From Sialis fuliginosa (Eukaryota > Arthropoda > Insecta > Megaloptera > Sialidae): a stretch of 64,000 nucleotides of DNA. Shown here one piece after another: positions 45,671-55,979 of the stretch. Under the pieces are notes generated by a model, which was not told where the DNA came from, searched no databases, and saw only the letters and a program-made list of their open reading frames with translations. The stretch spans positions 1,348,001 to 1,412,000 of the forward strand of contig OY540818.1 in the NCBI GenBank assembly GCA_961205875.1. Reading direction: 5' to 3'. Position 1 is the first letter of the stretch. Each line of letters begins with the position of its first letter. A program made the translations under genes and the position numbers.

Positions 45671-45925
45671 TTCGGGCATAAGTTTTGAGGATCGCTGCTG
45701 AAAGTACTTACCAAAACTACAAATTCTGCATCATTAGTTTTTCCAATTTGGATCAGGTTGTCATTTTATGATATCATGTATTTTTTGGCTAAAACTGAAT
45801 TTGGAGCACTTTTTCGATATTTTGAGACGGCTATATCTCGGTAAACCGTAGGGAATATTGTTTTTGTGTCTTCAGCAAAGTTGTAGGTATTGAATGGGAG
45901 AAAAAAAAATCCAAAACAAACTTAC
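45671..45925 (+). repeat. 257-bp direct repeat, copy 2
   Basis: This is the partner of 38934-39190 with only a handful of differences. Confidence 0.85.
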
Positions 45926-45949
45926 ATGGCAGAAGTTTTATTTTCTTAT

Positions 45950-46680
45950 ACCTTGTATATGAAATATACAAGGTATATGTAAGTATAGTGTGGCCGATTT
46001 TTTTCGAAATCCGGATTTTGATGGAATTATATAATAATTATATAATATTGACCTTACCTGAATTCATTCTTATTATTTTCACCATGATGTCTGTGTGTCT
46101 ATCGGCCTGTCTGTAAGCGCTGTAACTCAAATACGACAAATCGTAGAAGGATGAAATTTTATATTTAAGATTAATTTTTGTCTGGGAAGAAAATGTTCTA
46201 TTTTTGAAAACGATTTTTCAACCGGATACGGATGTTTATCTACGTCGATTTTTGAATTTTTCGAATTACTTTGAAACAGTGCTAAATAGAGAAAAATGGT
46301 AAAGTAAAAAATTGTAGGTAATATCAATATCTATAATTTATGTTCTATTCATTTTTTCGTAAAAACGAATTTTTGAAAAAAAATAATTTTTATTATAATT
46401 CTAATAGTTCATAACAGAGGAGAAATATCTGCCATGAGTGTCATGGGACTTTCTTATACGTATTACAGAGATTGAACAGTGCGTGTGTTTGTCATAGGTA
46501 TACCATGGGACTTTCTTATACGTAATACTGAGAGTGAACAGTGTAGGTGAGTCTAAATAATTACATAAAAAAATTCTTTCTGGCTAAATCATAAACGTTG
46601 GAAAAAATGTATGGGGAATAAATTATAGATAATAACATAATCGACATTTTTTATCTAAAACATTTTTTTCTTATTTCAAA
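45950..46680 (+). repeat. Dispersed repeat family, longest copy
   Basis: It begins with a hairpin (ATACCTTGTATATG / TATACAAGGTAT), then GTCTGTGTGTCTATCGGCC and AACTCAAATACGACAAATCG. The GGGACTTTCTTATACGTA core is doubled near 46443 and 46508. It matches 30640-30900, 35850-36250 (inverted), 38515-38790 and 49505-49665 (inverted). No coding capacity; class unknown. Confidence 0.65.
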
Positions 46681-46889
46681 AATAATTCGAAAATTCAAAA
46701 ATTGAGTTAACATTCGTTTTCAGTAATTACGTTCAAAAAAATTCTTTTGATAAACGAGCTCATCCAAACAATTAAAGGAACAAGAATTTAAACATTTTTT
46801 TGGGTGTTTTTTGAAGTGCTGTATCTTTGTGAAAAATGGTCGTATCGAAATAAATAAAAAAGCATTTTAAAGCTTCAAGTTTCTAGTTT

Positions 46890-49195
46890 TGAGATTTTTT
46901 AGCATAATTTTTTTTTTTTAGTTACGATTATCGCGCAATCATAAGAAATAGTGAGACAAAAAAATTTTCCAATTTTTTAAATTTTTTTTATGGGTCCGCG
47001 GGCTCGGGAATTTTTTTTTGCAGTTAAACCAATGCATTGGTCAGTTAACTTGTTTATTCAGCTTTAATTTGTTTTTTTTTTTGGTCTCTCAATTTTTTTT
47101 TGCCGAGATACTTTAAATGAAAAATGATTCTTTTGTCTTTGATCATCAATATATCAGCAACCGAAAGCTATTGGATTGAAATTTTCAGGATATGTTGATA
47201 CTATAAAGTTACTAAGATCCTGAAAATTTCAGCTCCGAACCTCAACTGGTTTTTGGAAAATAAAAAAAAAACGTGAAAAACAAATAACATTTTTTTTCTT
47301 CGAATTGGATAAACCGATTTTGATAAAACATTTATATGTTACAGAGACCTATAGAAAAATTTAAGCAATATTTATTGGTATTAACCCTGGAAAAATTTTT
47401 ATTTTTGTTTTTTATTTTTGTAACTATGATGTTTTTGGAACACAATTATGAAATAATTTTTTTTCAAAGCTCATGTACCTCTAGATAACATATAATTTAT
47501 TCAGATTTTTCGAAGGGTTAGATCAAAGTTAAAAAAAATGAAAATATTTTTTTTTGTTAAAAAATTCACTTCTTAAAGATTATTTCTATTCGTAATCTAT
47601 TAATATATTACGTAACGTAATATTAATATTATTTTTTTCTGTAATTTTATTACTTTTAATCAATTCAACCATCGAAGAATTACGGGAAAAAAATTATTTT
47701 TTTATTTTCGATTTTCAATTTAAAAATATTAATACTAATTTTTATGAATTATTTACTTTTTTTTATTAGTAGGAATAGTAGGTACATATAAAACTAAGTT
47801 ATGATAGTTATTGATAATTTTATTGACAGAATATTAAAAATCAATTGAATAGAAAAAAATTTTTTTTTCAATTACATACCAAATGATGAAGACTATACCT
47901 TTTACAGTATATGTAAATTCACACTTATGAAACATAAAATAAAAAACCTTTAAACATGTATTATTTTTGAACGTAGACTTTCGCAGTTATTTAATTGTAT
48001 GAACAACCCAACAATCAAATGTTTATACATGTATTATTTTGTTAAAAAATTAATTTTCCTATAATATGTGAATTCTGATTCCATTTGTGTGAAATTAGTT
48101 TTCATTAATGTGAAATTATATTTCATTTGTGCGAAATCAGTTTTTATTAGTGTGAAATTATGTTTCATAAGTGTGAATTTATACTGTAAAAGGTATAGTC
48201 TTCATCATTTGGTATGTAATTGAAATTTGTTTTTTTCTATTCAATTGATTTTTAATATTCTGTCAATAAAATTATCAATAACTATCATAACTTAGTTTTA
48301 AATGTACCTACTATTCCTACTAATAAAAAAAAGTAAATAATTCATAAAAATTAGTATTAAAATTTTTACATTGAAAATCGAAATGAAAAAAAAAATTCTT
48401 TCCGTAATTCTTCGATGGTTGAATTGATTAAAAGTGATAAATTTACAGAAAAAAATGATATTAAAAAGATTACGAATAGAAAATAATCTTTAAGAAGTGA
48501 ATTTCTTAACAAAAAAAATGGTTTTTATTTTTTTAACCTTGATCTAACCCTTCGAAAAATCTGAATAAATTATATGTTACCTAGAGGTACATGAGCTTTG
48601 AAAAAAAAATTCATAAATAATAAATAATAAATAATTTTTTTTCCAGGGTTAATACCAATAAATATCGCTTTATTTTTTTTTTTGAGAAGCTTCTATAGGC
48701 TTCTGTAACATATAAATGTTTTATCAAAATCGGTTTATCCAATCCGAAGAAAAAAATTGTTTTTTTGATTTTCACGTTTTTTTTTATTTTACGAAAACCA
48801 GTTGATGTTCGGAGCTGAAATTTTCAGGATCTTAGTATTTTTATAGTATCAACATATCCTGAAAATTTCAATCCAATATCTTTCGGGGGCAATTTTCATA
48901 TGCTTATCCCCCTATGCCCTTTAAGGGTAGTTTTAAAAACTTGAATAAATTTCCTACAAGACCCTTTCATGACTATTAGAAAAAAAAAAATTTTTACCCT
49001 CACCATTAATTTGAAAAAGTACGAAAAAATGACCTTTTATGGTCTTTTAGTAAATCTATCGCTACTTTACAAATATTGATGGGAGGACTAATGTTGCCAG
49101 GTATTTTTACAGCTTAATGTACCCCCAACAGTCCTGTAAATTTTGAAAATGATCCATCGTAATTAAAAAAAAATTATGCTAAAAAATTGTTTAGT
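46890..49195. mobile_element. ~2-kb palindromic element, AT-rich
   Basis: Arms pair at 47155-47940 and 48170-48890 (GAAATTTTCAGGATATGTTG with its inverse; AAACCGATTTTGATAAAACA with its inverse). The loop is 47940-48170. A further inverted pair, TTAGCATAATTTTTTTTT at 46910 and its complement near 49175, suggests outer ends near 46890 and 49195. The intervening flanks do not pair. No ORF and no clear target duplication. Confidence 0.6.
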
Positions 49196-49224
49196 TGAGT
49201 GTATAATGTAGAGAATAATATTAT

Positions 49225-49485
49225 CAATAAAAACAAACTTGTTTGTTTAAACGTCAAAAATTTATTAAAGAAAAGGTAACCGCAAGCTTTCGATTCACAA
49301 AATCATCGTCAGGCTATTAATAAAGATTTAAATTTGAGAACGATATATGAATATTATTGAGATAACAACATCGTTCTCAAATTTAAATCTTTATTAATAG
49401 CCTGACGATGATTCTGTGAATCGAAAGCTTGCGGTTACCTTTTCTTTAATAAATTTTTGACGTTTAAACAAACAAGTTTGTTTTT
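49225..49485. repeat. Palindrome of Penelope-like terminal sequence
   Basis: Inverted arms of about 120 bp are centred near 49355 (GGTAACCGCAAGCTTTCGAT and its inverse). Each arm read outward has CTGACGATGATT, GAATC, GAAAGCTTGCGG, a layout resembling the hammerhead cores found in Penelope-like LTRs. Only partly convincing. Confidence 0.55.
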
Positions 49486-49504
49486 ATTTATATTTAACGT
49501 CACT

Positions 49505-49665
49505 ACTATTATATTAGAATAATATTATCTATAGTTTATGTCCCATTCATTTTATTCTATCTTATTAGTTTGTCAGAAATGTTTTAATAAAATAAGAATC
49601 TCGTACACTATTCACTGTTAGGATTACGTATAAGAAAGTCCCGTGGTTCCCACGGCAGATTATTT
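49505..49665 (-). repeat. Dispersed repeat family, inverted copy next to exon 4
   Basis: Inverse of 30650-30900 (ACTATTCACTGTTAGGATTA, CGTATAAGAAAGTCCCGTG). It lies 140 bp upstream of lectin exon 4. Confidence 0.65.
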
Positions 49666-49806
49666 ATCTATATCATTCCCCGTCCCCAAAAAATTACATT
49701 AATACATAAAATAAAAAAATAAAATTAATTAAATTTGTTTAAATAATTAAATATATCAGTATTTGATTTTAAATCTAAAATGTTCATAAATAAACTATTA
49801 TTTTAG

Positions 49807-49970
49807 GAACGCATCTAAACACAACAGGGTTCACTAGCTGGTATTCAGGGTACCCAACCAATTCAGTCGAAGGGATTGAAGATTGTGTTTCTTTATATCA
49901 TACCGGTGTTCTTATTAATCACTCGTGTACTGTGCAAGTAACATTTATCTGTGAGAAAGATAAAGTATAA
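49807..49970 (+). CDS. Lectin 1, exon 4 (end of the C-type lectin domain, stop)
   Basis: The acceptor TATTTTAG precedes 49807. Two nt complete a Gly codon with exon 3. The exon encodes THLNTTGFTSWYSGYPTNSV, EGIEDCVSLYHTGV, LINHSCTVQVTFICEKDKV, then TAA. It contains the W.xGxPxN and EDC motifs, the internal disulphide pair (EDC, HSC) and the terminal FICEK of a canonical C-type lectin domain. In the W.xGxPxN position the usual Asn-rich sugar-binding loop reads GYPTNSVEG. Phase and motif order link it to 30430-30594 across a 19.2-kb intron. The predicted product is a small secreted single-domain lectin. Confidence 0.9.
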
Positions 49971-49993
49971 TATGTACAAACAAATCTTATCCA

Positions 49994-49999
49994 AATAAA
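49994..49999 (+). other. Polyadenylation signal of lectin 1
   Basis: AATAAA lies 24 bp after the stop codon. A hAT MITE is inserted 12 bp further on, so the native downstream processing element may have been displaced. Confidence 0.6.
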
Positions 50000-50011
50000 C
50001 ATAGATATATT

Positions 50012-50365
50012 CATGGGCGCCGGCAGGATTTCTGCTAGGGGGGTGCATCTAGATATATGAGATGAAAGTATATACGAAAAAAAATTTTTTTTATGAAAGT
50101 TAACATGAGTAAAAAAAAAAAAGGTTTTCAGTTTTTCAATATATGTATATAATTCAAAACTGAGACGACTAAAAAAAAAAAGGGTCCTCAGTTTAATATT
50201 TTCACATTTTATACCTTATTATACGGAGTACATTTTTTTTCATTTTGCCAGGGGGGTGCAAATGTATAAAATTTTAAAATTACAATTGTATTTCTTAATT
50301 ATTTCATTTGCCGCCGGGAAGGGGGTGCAAGGAGGTGCACTTGCACCCCCCTCCCGGCGCCTATG
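50012..50365. mobile_element. hAT MITE, 354 bp, just after the lectin poly(A) signal
   Basis: Ends CATGGGCGCCGGCAGG and CTCCCGGCGCCTATG are flanked by the perfect 8-bp duplication GATATATT (50004-50011, 50366-50373). Internal GGGGGTGCA repeats are present. Confidence 0.92.
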
Positions 50366-50373
50366 GATATATT

Positions 50374-51670
50374 ATATATGTATTATCAGGGTTATAGCAT
50401 TAATTGTTTATTAACAAAGTATTCATTAAGCCTGGTCCAGACAGATTATGTAGAAAATGTACCGCTCAAAAGTATTTCCTATTTTACAATATTATTTTAA
50501 TGAAATACGTGAATGATATTGAAAAAATTATAATAAAAATTTACATAAAAACGTTTGATTATAATTCTTAAAACTATTCTACATAAAATTGATTAAATAT
50601 GAATATTAATCTTTACACATTACACTCAACTTTATGTTCATCTTTATTTTTGGTTATTTCTTTGCACAATCGTGGTATTCTTTCATAGTTATTTGTGTAT
50701 CTAGGGTGTAAAATGATAGTTTTTCGCACGAGTGTGAATGTTTGTTAGTCGAGGCGCTAGCCGAGACTAACAATCACACGAGTGCGAAAAACGCATTTTA
50801 CACCCGAGGTGCACACAATATTTTTTCTACAACCCTATTGATTATATAATATTAACAATAATTGAATATAATAATTAATTTATATACTTTGTACTAGCGC
50901 GCTGGACCCGGTGTTACTCGAGTATATACATTTAATCTGTAATGTAAAGATTCTGTAATAATTTAATACAATATCATGGATAACAGCCCAGAAATCAAGT
51001 TCATACAAAGTCTCCGCATTACAGAGCCTTCCGATTTTCTATAAGATATGTCCCCGCAGCATGATATGTACTTATTTTGTATCTTTATGAATATGAAGGA
51101 ATCCTTACATAACTAACGCTTTGGACCCGGTGTTACTCGGGTTTATAAATTTAATCTCTAAAGTAAAAATTATTTAATTTTTTTTCTGTTCAATTATATC
51201 TATATTGGAATACAGTAATTTCCAAGTTAATTATTGTCAAAATTTTAATTTAAAACAAAATTCACACCAAATTATTTAATTTAAAAAAAATACACACATT
51301 ATTATAAGTCGAATCTCGATAAATCAAAATCCGTTCACATCTATGGTTTCTCTATCGATGTCACCTAACTATAACCTATATAACTCGAAACTCTCATTAA
51401 AAAATTTACTTCTAATATTGGAATATAATAATTTCCAGATCAACAAATAATTAAATTTTTAATTTAATGTTGAATTTCGCCTTGACATGTTGGTGTATCC
51501 TAAGTATGAACGATTGGCGTAGTGTTTTTGTTTGATATGTTTTAAACTCTTGTCGTATAAAAATATATTACATTCTTATATCACATTTGTTTTTGATACG
51601 ACAACGGTAAAAAAATGTTTTATAACTTTTACGCCATAACTATAGAATTAAAAATGTTTCAAATTAATAT
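50374..51670. other. Intergenic DNA with hairpin and tandem repeat fragments
   Basis: No ORF. Positions 50704-50805 form a hairpin (GGGTGTAAAAT ... ATTTTACACCC, with TTTTCGCACGAGTGTG). Two related segments begin CTGGACCCGGTGTTACTCG (50902) and TTGGACCCGGTGTTACTCGG (51121), about 220 bp apart, likely fragments of a LINE/SINE-like repeat. Confidence 0.55.
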
Positions 51671-51819
51671 AAAGAGTGACAAATTAAGAGTGACCCATTT
51701 TTAATTAATGATATCGAAAACAGTAATCACTTAGTGAACCTAATTTTAACTGTAAAATCTTTTGTTAACCTTAACCAATTAAATTATTCAGACTCAGTGG
51801 TGGTTCCGACAACAATTAA

Positions 51820-52164
51820 ATGTTCCCGTGGCTTCAAATCGCAAGACAATTGGAAGTGAATCGGAGAAGAAAAACAAACAGGATTGAAGCAAATTTTAAT
51901 CAATCAAATCTAATTTTGAAGAAAGATTTACACTTTCATCCATACAAATGGCAAAACGCTCAAAAACTTTTTCCAAATGACTTAAACACATGTTTGGATT
52001 TCAGTCGTTGGATTTTAGATAGAGGGAATAATTTTGTTAACATCATAATTATGAGCAACGAAGCGCATTTCCAATTTCTTGGCGAGAGGAATAAACAGAA
52101 TTTGTGTTACTCGTCTGTCGAAAACCATCAATCGGCCATAACACCATTTTTACAAAAACTTTAA
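51820..52164 (+). pseudogene. Mariner-like transposase fragment
   Basis: The frame includes EVNRRRKTNRIEANFNQSN, LHFHPYKWQNAQKLFPND, LDFSRWILDRGNNFVNII and MSNEAHFQFLGERNKQNLCY. It matches the LHLHPYKV...RL.FV.W.L......ILFSDEAHF.L.G.VNKQN pattern of insect mariner/IS630-like transposases from memory. The catalytic Asp of SDEAHF is Asn (SNEAHF) and a stop follows QKL at 52162, so it is inactive. The rest of the catalytic domain is absent. Confidence 0.7.
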
Positions 52165-52204
52165 GGTTCACAAAAGATTTGATAGTTAAAATTAGGCCCA
52201 CTAA

Positions 52205-53018
52205 GGGTGCGTTCCAGGGATGAATCTGGACCCTATTTCAGCCAAAGCGCCGTCTTCTGACAGTATCTGGAAGTTCCTGAACCATATACGATTATCCAAA
52301 ACACTGAATGTGTAAACATTATTGAAGAACGGCTGGTTCTTCGGGTGGTGGTTAGGAACACCAAATGTTTGACTGAATACTTCCTTCATCAGAACATAAT
52401 GAGGTTCTTCGGTGAAATTGTTATTGAAGGAAAGTAACGCACGTGAACCTCTTAAGCAATTCCCTGTTAGTTTTAACTCCTTATCGTATTAACTGAAAAA
52501 ATAAATGTTTTTTTTTGGTAATTTTTTTAATTTTAACTCGTTCAAAACTAAAAATAATACAGAACAAAGAAAAATATCACAGTTAAAAAACATTATTATA
52601 ATAGTTTTTTTAAAAATATTTTAACTATCCGGCATAGAAATAATTTTGATTGTAGAAATTATTGTAAAATGCAAATTTTGATTTCTGCAACAATCACAAA
52701 ATAATGCAAATCATTTCAACGATGAAAAATATGAACCCCGGTAAACAAAGAATCTTAAGGATATTTAATTAAATTATAAAAAAGGAGGGACTTACTCTCC
52801 TGACAGATGTCCGCTAACTCCGTTGTTTACAACTTTGGTATATACGTATAAGGAATTGTATCAGATATATCCGGTTTAATTTCTGGCTTTTACTGACACT
52901 CATTGGTTCTTACAATTGCATCATTCAGAATATTTGACACGTCATGATCGTTTCAAACGCCAAACGGAACGATGTAATCAACGATCGTAACGTTACAAGT
53001 GCCATCTGGAACGCACCC
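52205..53018. mobile_element. Harbinger-like MITE inserted in the mariner remnant
   Basis: Ends GGGTGCGTTCCAG and CTGGAACGCACCC are flanked by TAA on both sides (52202-52204, 53019-53021), the usual PIF/Harbinger target. It is 814 bp and has no transposase. Confidence 0.72.
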
Positions 53019-53082
53019 TAAGTGATTACTTATTTCGATATTATTAATTAAGAATGGGTTACTCTTAATCTGTCACCCTGTA

Positions 53083-55620
53083 TTACACATACCTTTAGTC
53101 TTATATGAAAAAGACTCCGACATGGAAGTCGAAACATCAAGCCATACATATGTTCATATGGACAACGGCAACAAAAAAACATTTAATCGTTGACATCAGT
53201 TCGGAAACCAAAGTTCATATATGAACAGCCATGAAAGCCTACAGATGATAATTACTTTTTTATGATAATGGAATAATGCTGACTTTTAAATATATTGTAT
53301 ATACTTACATGATTTGAAATAACATTTTATGAATATTAAAAATAATTTCATTTTCGGTTTTTCTCCTCGTGTCTTTCAAAAAGTCATCTAAATTAAATCA
53401 ATGTTTCTATATAAATATATTATTAGTAGCTTGTATACATTCTTGTTGTACATCCTTTCTACAATTAATTACAATTAACTATATATTAGTATATACCTAC
53501 ATTTCGTATTAAAAAAGATTAACCTTTTTTAAAATCAAATATTCTTGTAAATTAAACGAATTTTGTCACTGTATTCGAACATTTCGCAATAAATCATTTG
53601 AAATCAGTTCAACTATTTAAAAGTTAGAGCACAGTAGATACACATTGACATTTTAGATGTATGATATACAGATTGGTACAGATGCACAGATGCTTGCATA
53701 CATAGATAAGTAAATGTGGATACTTAACAGATGTACAAATGCTAACAATTAAAAAAATATCATTTAAAATTACGTCAATGTTAATTGTTAATTAAATAAA
53801 TACTTCTGATATTTAAAATACCTATGTAGGTAAAAATATTGATATATCAATAACTTTAAGTTTTAAATTTTAATGTATTACCTATGTTATGCCGAATGTT
53901 AGTCACTCGAATGCTGTAATTTGTCTTCAATTTTTTTGTCAAAGGCTGTAGCCGGGTAAGCATGCAAAACATGCCTTTACATGGATTTGGCTGATTATTT
54001 TTTGGAAGTCACATTCTATTAAACATTCAACCTGACCAAATATTAGCTTCCAAAAATTTAGTTTTCGAAAAAAAAAATTTCAAAAAAAAAATTTTTTTTG
54101 ATCTGTCAGTCGAATTTGATGGTGCTTGAAATATATTATAGAGGTACTTATGACTCATCAGAGGTAATTTTATTATGATCCTCTGTACGTAATAAACCAG
54201 AAAAAAAAATTGAGAAAATTTAAAAAATCAAAAAAGACCATGTTGTCTTCGGAGGGCAATCACAATTTTTTTATATATTATACCTTGAATGTACCCAAAC
54301 AACATATCAAAATCCCAAATTGATACAAAGGGTATAACATACTCGTATAAATTCGCATGCGGTCGTATCGGAGTGGCGCGAGCGTGACGCTGGCGAGTTC
54401 AAGTGTGTTAATACTTTTAAAATATCTCTAATTTGTTGCTAAACAGGACTGGGCTAACCCAGAAGCATATCGAAAATTTGACGGGGCCCATAGTCTGACA
54501 AAAACAAAATATAGAGGCCGTAGCCGGGAATATATGGGAACTGCTCCATTGAATTAATTTTACAATTTTTTTTCTCATAGGTAACAAAAAATCGCCCCAA
54601 ATCGCTTATAAATGTTTATAATCGACTTTAGTAGTAACAAATCACATTTCCGCTGAGAACTTGCGAATCTTCTTCCATTAAAAACTATAGACAAGATTTA
54701 TTTATTTTTTCTAAAAATGATCTGAGCAAAAATGAATATATTGAAGCACAGACATTTAGGGCGATTTAATTTTACTTAAAAAGCAACCTTATCTTTTTCA
54801 AAAATCAGACACGGGTTCATGGTTGTCAATTAACCAAAGTATTTGAAAAAAATTAAAAAAATCTAATATCGGTTTTCGTTTTGATACTTTTTTACATCAA
54901 AACTTTTTTTTTCCTTTTTTTTTCATTTTTTTTAAATCTGAAATTTGAACCTTACATTATATCGCCCAAGGAATATAAAAAAAATAATAAAAAAATTGTA
55001 ACTTTTTTTTTGAAAATTTGGGGGCCCCTTGTTACCCCATTTATAAACTTATTCAAAAAAGGCCCACTAGTTGTTATTTTTTACCCTCAAGGAATGTATA
55101 TACCAAATTTCAAGGTTCTCCGATGAGTGGAAATGGTCAAAAAAATGATTGTGAGTCAGTCAGTGAGGACACTTCGTTATATATAGTAGATTTTGCTATA
55201 TTAATATTAAAATTCAACTCTAGTAAGCTTTGGATAAAAATTTTGACAGTTCTATTTTCATTCAAATGAGTTTCATTATTTATTAATCTGCTATAATAGA
55301 AGATGGATAAGTTGTAATACTGAGAAAGAACATAAATGTGCACCACCAGAGATATCAGAAGCTGCAAATTCTGTAATTTTAAATTAACTATTTGCAAAAT
55401 CTAAATTGATATATGAAAATTACACATAATACCATAATTTGTGCCAAGAAAAACCCTTAAGGTATTGTTTATATTTTATTTAATTTTATTAATAATTCTG
55501 TTAATTATAATAAGTAATATAGTACTTAAATTTTAGTAATTTGTTTAATACTATAATACAAGAGTATTTATAAAATTCATTAATCGTAAAAAAATGTAAA
55601 AATGTAGGTATGTGTTACTA
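53083..55620 (+). other. Intergenic DNA with LINE/SINE-like fragments
   Basis: No credible ORF. Near 53105 CTCCGACATGGAAGTCGAAAC resembles a Penelope-type motif. Positions 54990-55200 (ACCAAATTTCAAGGTTCTCC, GAGTCAGTCAGTGAGGAC, TCGTTATATATAGTA) look like the 3' tail of a LINE/SINE. Short ORFs (54881, 55018) are chance frames. Confidence 0.5.
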
Positions 55621-55626
55621 TGGGAA

Positions 55627-55683
55627 CACTTTTGCGCACGCCGTGCGTGAAAAAATTTTTTACGCACGGCGAGCGCAAAAGTA
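55627..55683. repeat. Strong hairpin
   Basis: Arms ACTTTTGCGCACGCCGTGCG and CGCACGGCGAGCGCAAAAGT with a short T-rich loop. The flank (ACACGGTTGTAGAAAAATT) resembles that of the hairpin at 50704, so the two are probably one MITE family. Confidence 0.7.
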
Positions 55684-55743
55684 CTACTTTACACACTGAA
55701 ATGTCATTGAAAAAGCCTACTTTTTTACACGGTTGTAGAAAAA

Positions 55744-55974
55744 TTAATTTTTTAGAGTTTCTGGTGTGATTTTTTCATATTGTTCCTGTAAACTGTTCCA
55801 TAGAACTGTAGCAGATGTATTCAGCTGTTCTAAATCACTGTTTCTAAACTGAGGTCCTCGGCTCCCGGCGGTATTAGGGAGATCAATGGGAGCCCTGGTG
55901 GCTCTAGGTGTAGTTGGGGTCCCCAGAAGGACAAAATGAGGCTTTTTAATAGTATTAAACCCTTTATTACACAA
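55744..55974 (-). pseudogene. Possible Tc1-like transposase C-terminal remnant
   Basis: The 76-codon minus frame ends LEQLNTSATVLWNSLQEQYE then KITPETLKN. The LW.SL...Y..I...T pattern resembles the C-terminus of Tc1-type transposases. A Tc1-type terminus (TACACTACCGCACAAAAGTA, read on the minus strand) lies at 56541-56571 in the right orientation. The intervening 0.6 kb is not coding. Tentative. Confidence 0.35.
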
Positions 55975-55979
55975 TGTAC

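Larger units (their letters stand above)
51671..53082 (+). mobile_element. Mariner/IS630-like element, degenerate
   Basis: Inverted ends GTGACAAATTAAGAGTGACC (from 51676) and GGGTTACTCTTAATCTGTCA (53056-53075) continue into matching AATTAAT. A transposase remnant lies inside, and a Harbinger-like MITE interrupts it at 52205-53018. Confidence 0.75.

Noticed and set aside
52201..52389. A 62-codon minus-strand ORF in the Harbinger-like MITE
   Set aside because: No recognised motif, and it overlaps the terminal inverted repeat; most likely chance.
53100..53140. Hammerhead core near CTCCGACATGGAAGTCGAAAC
   Set aside because: Stem II and GAAAC are suggestive, but the CTGATGA box is missing.
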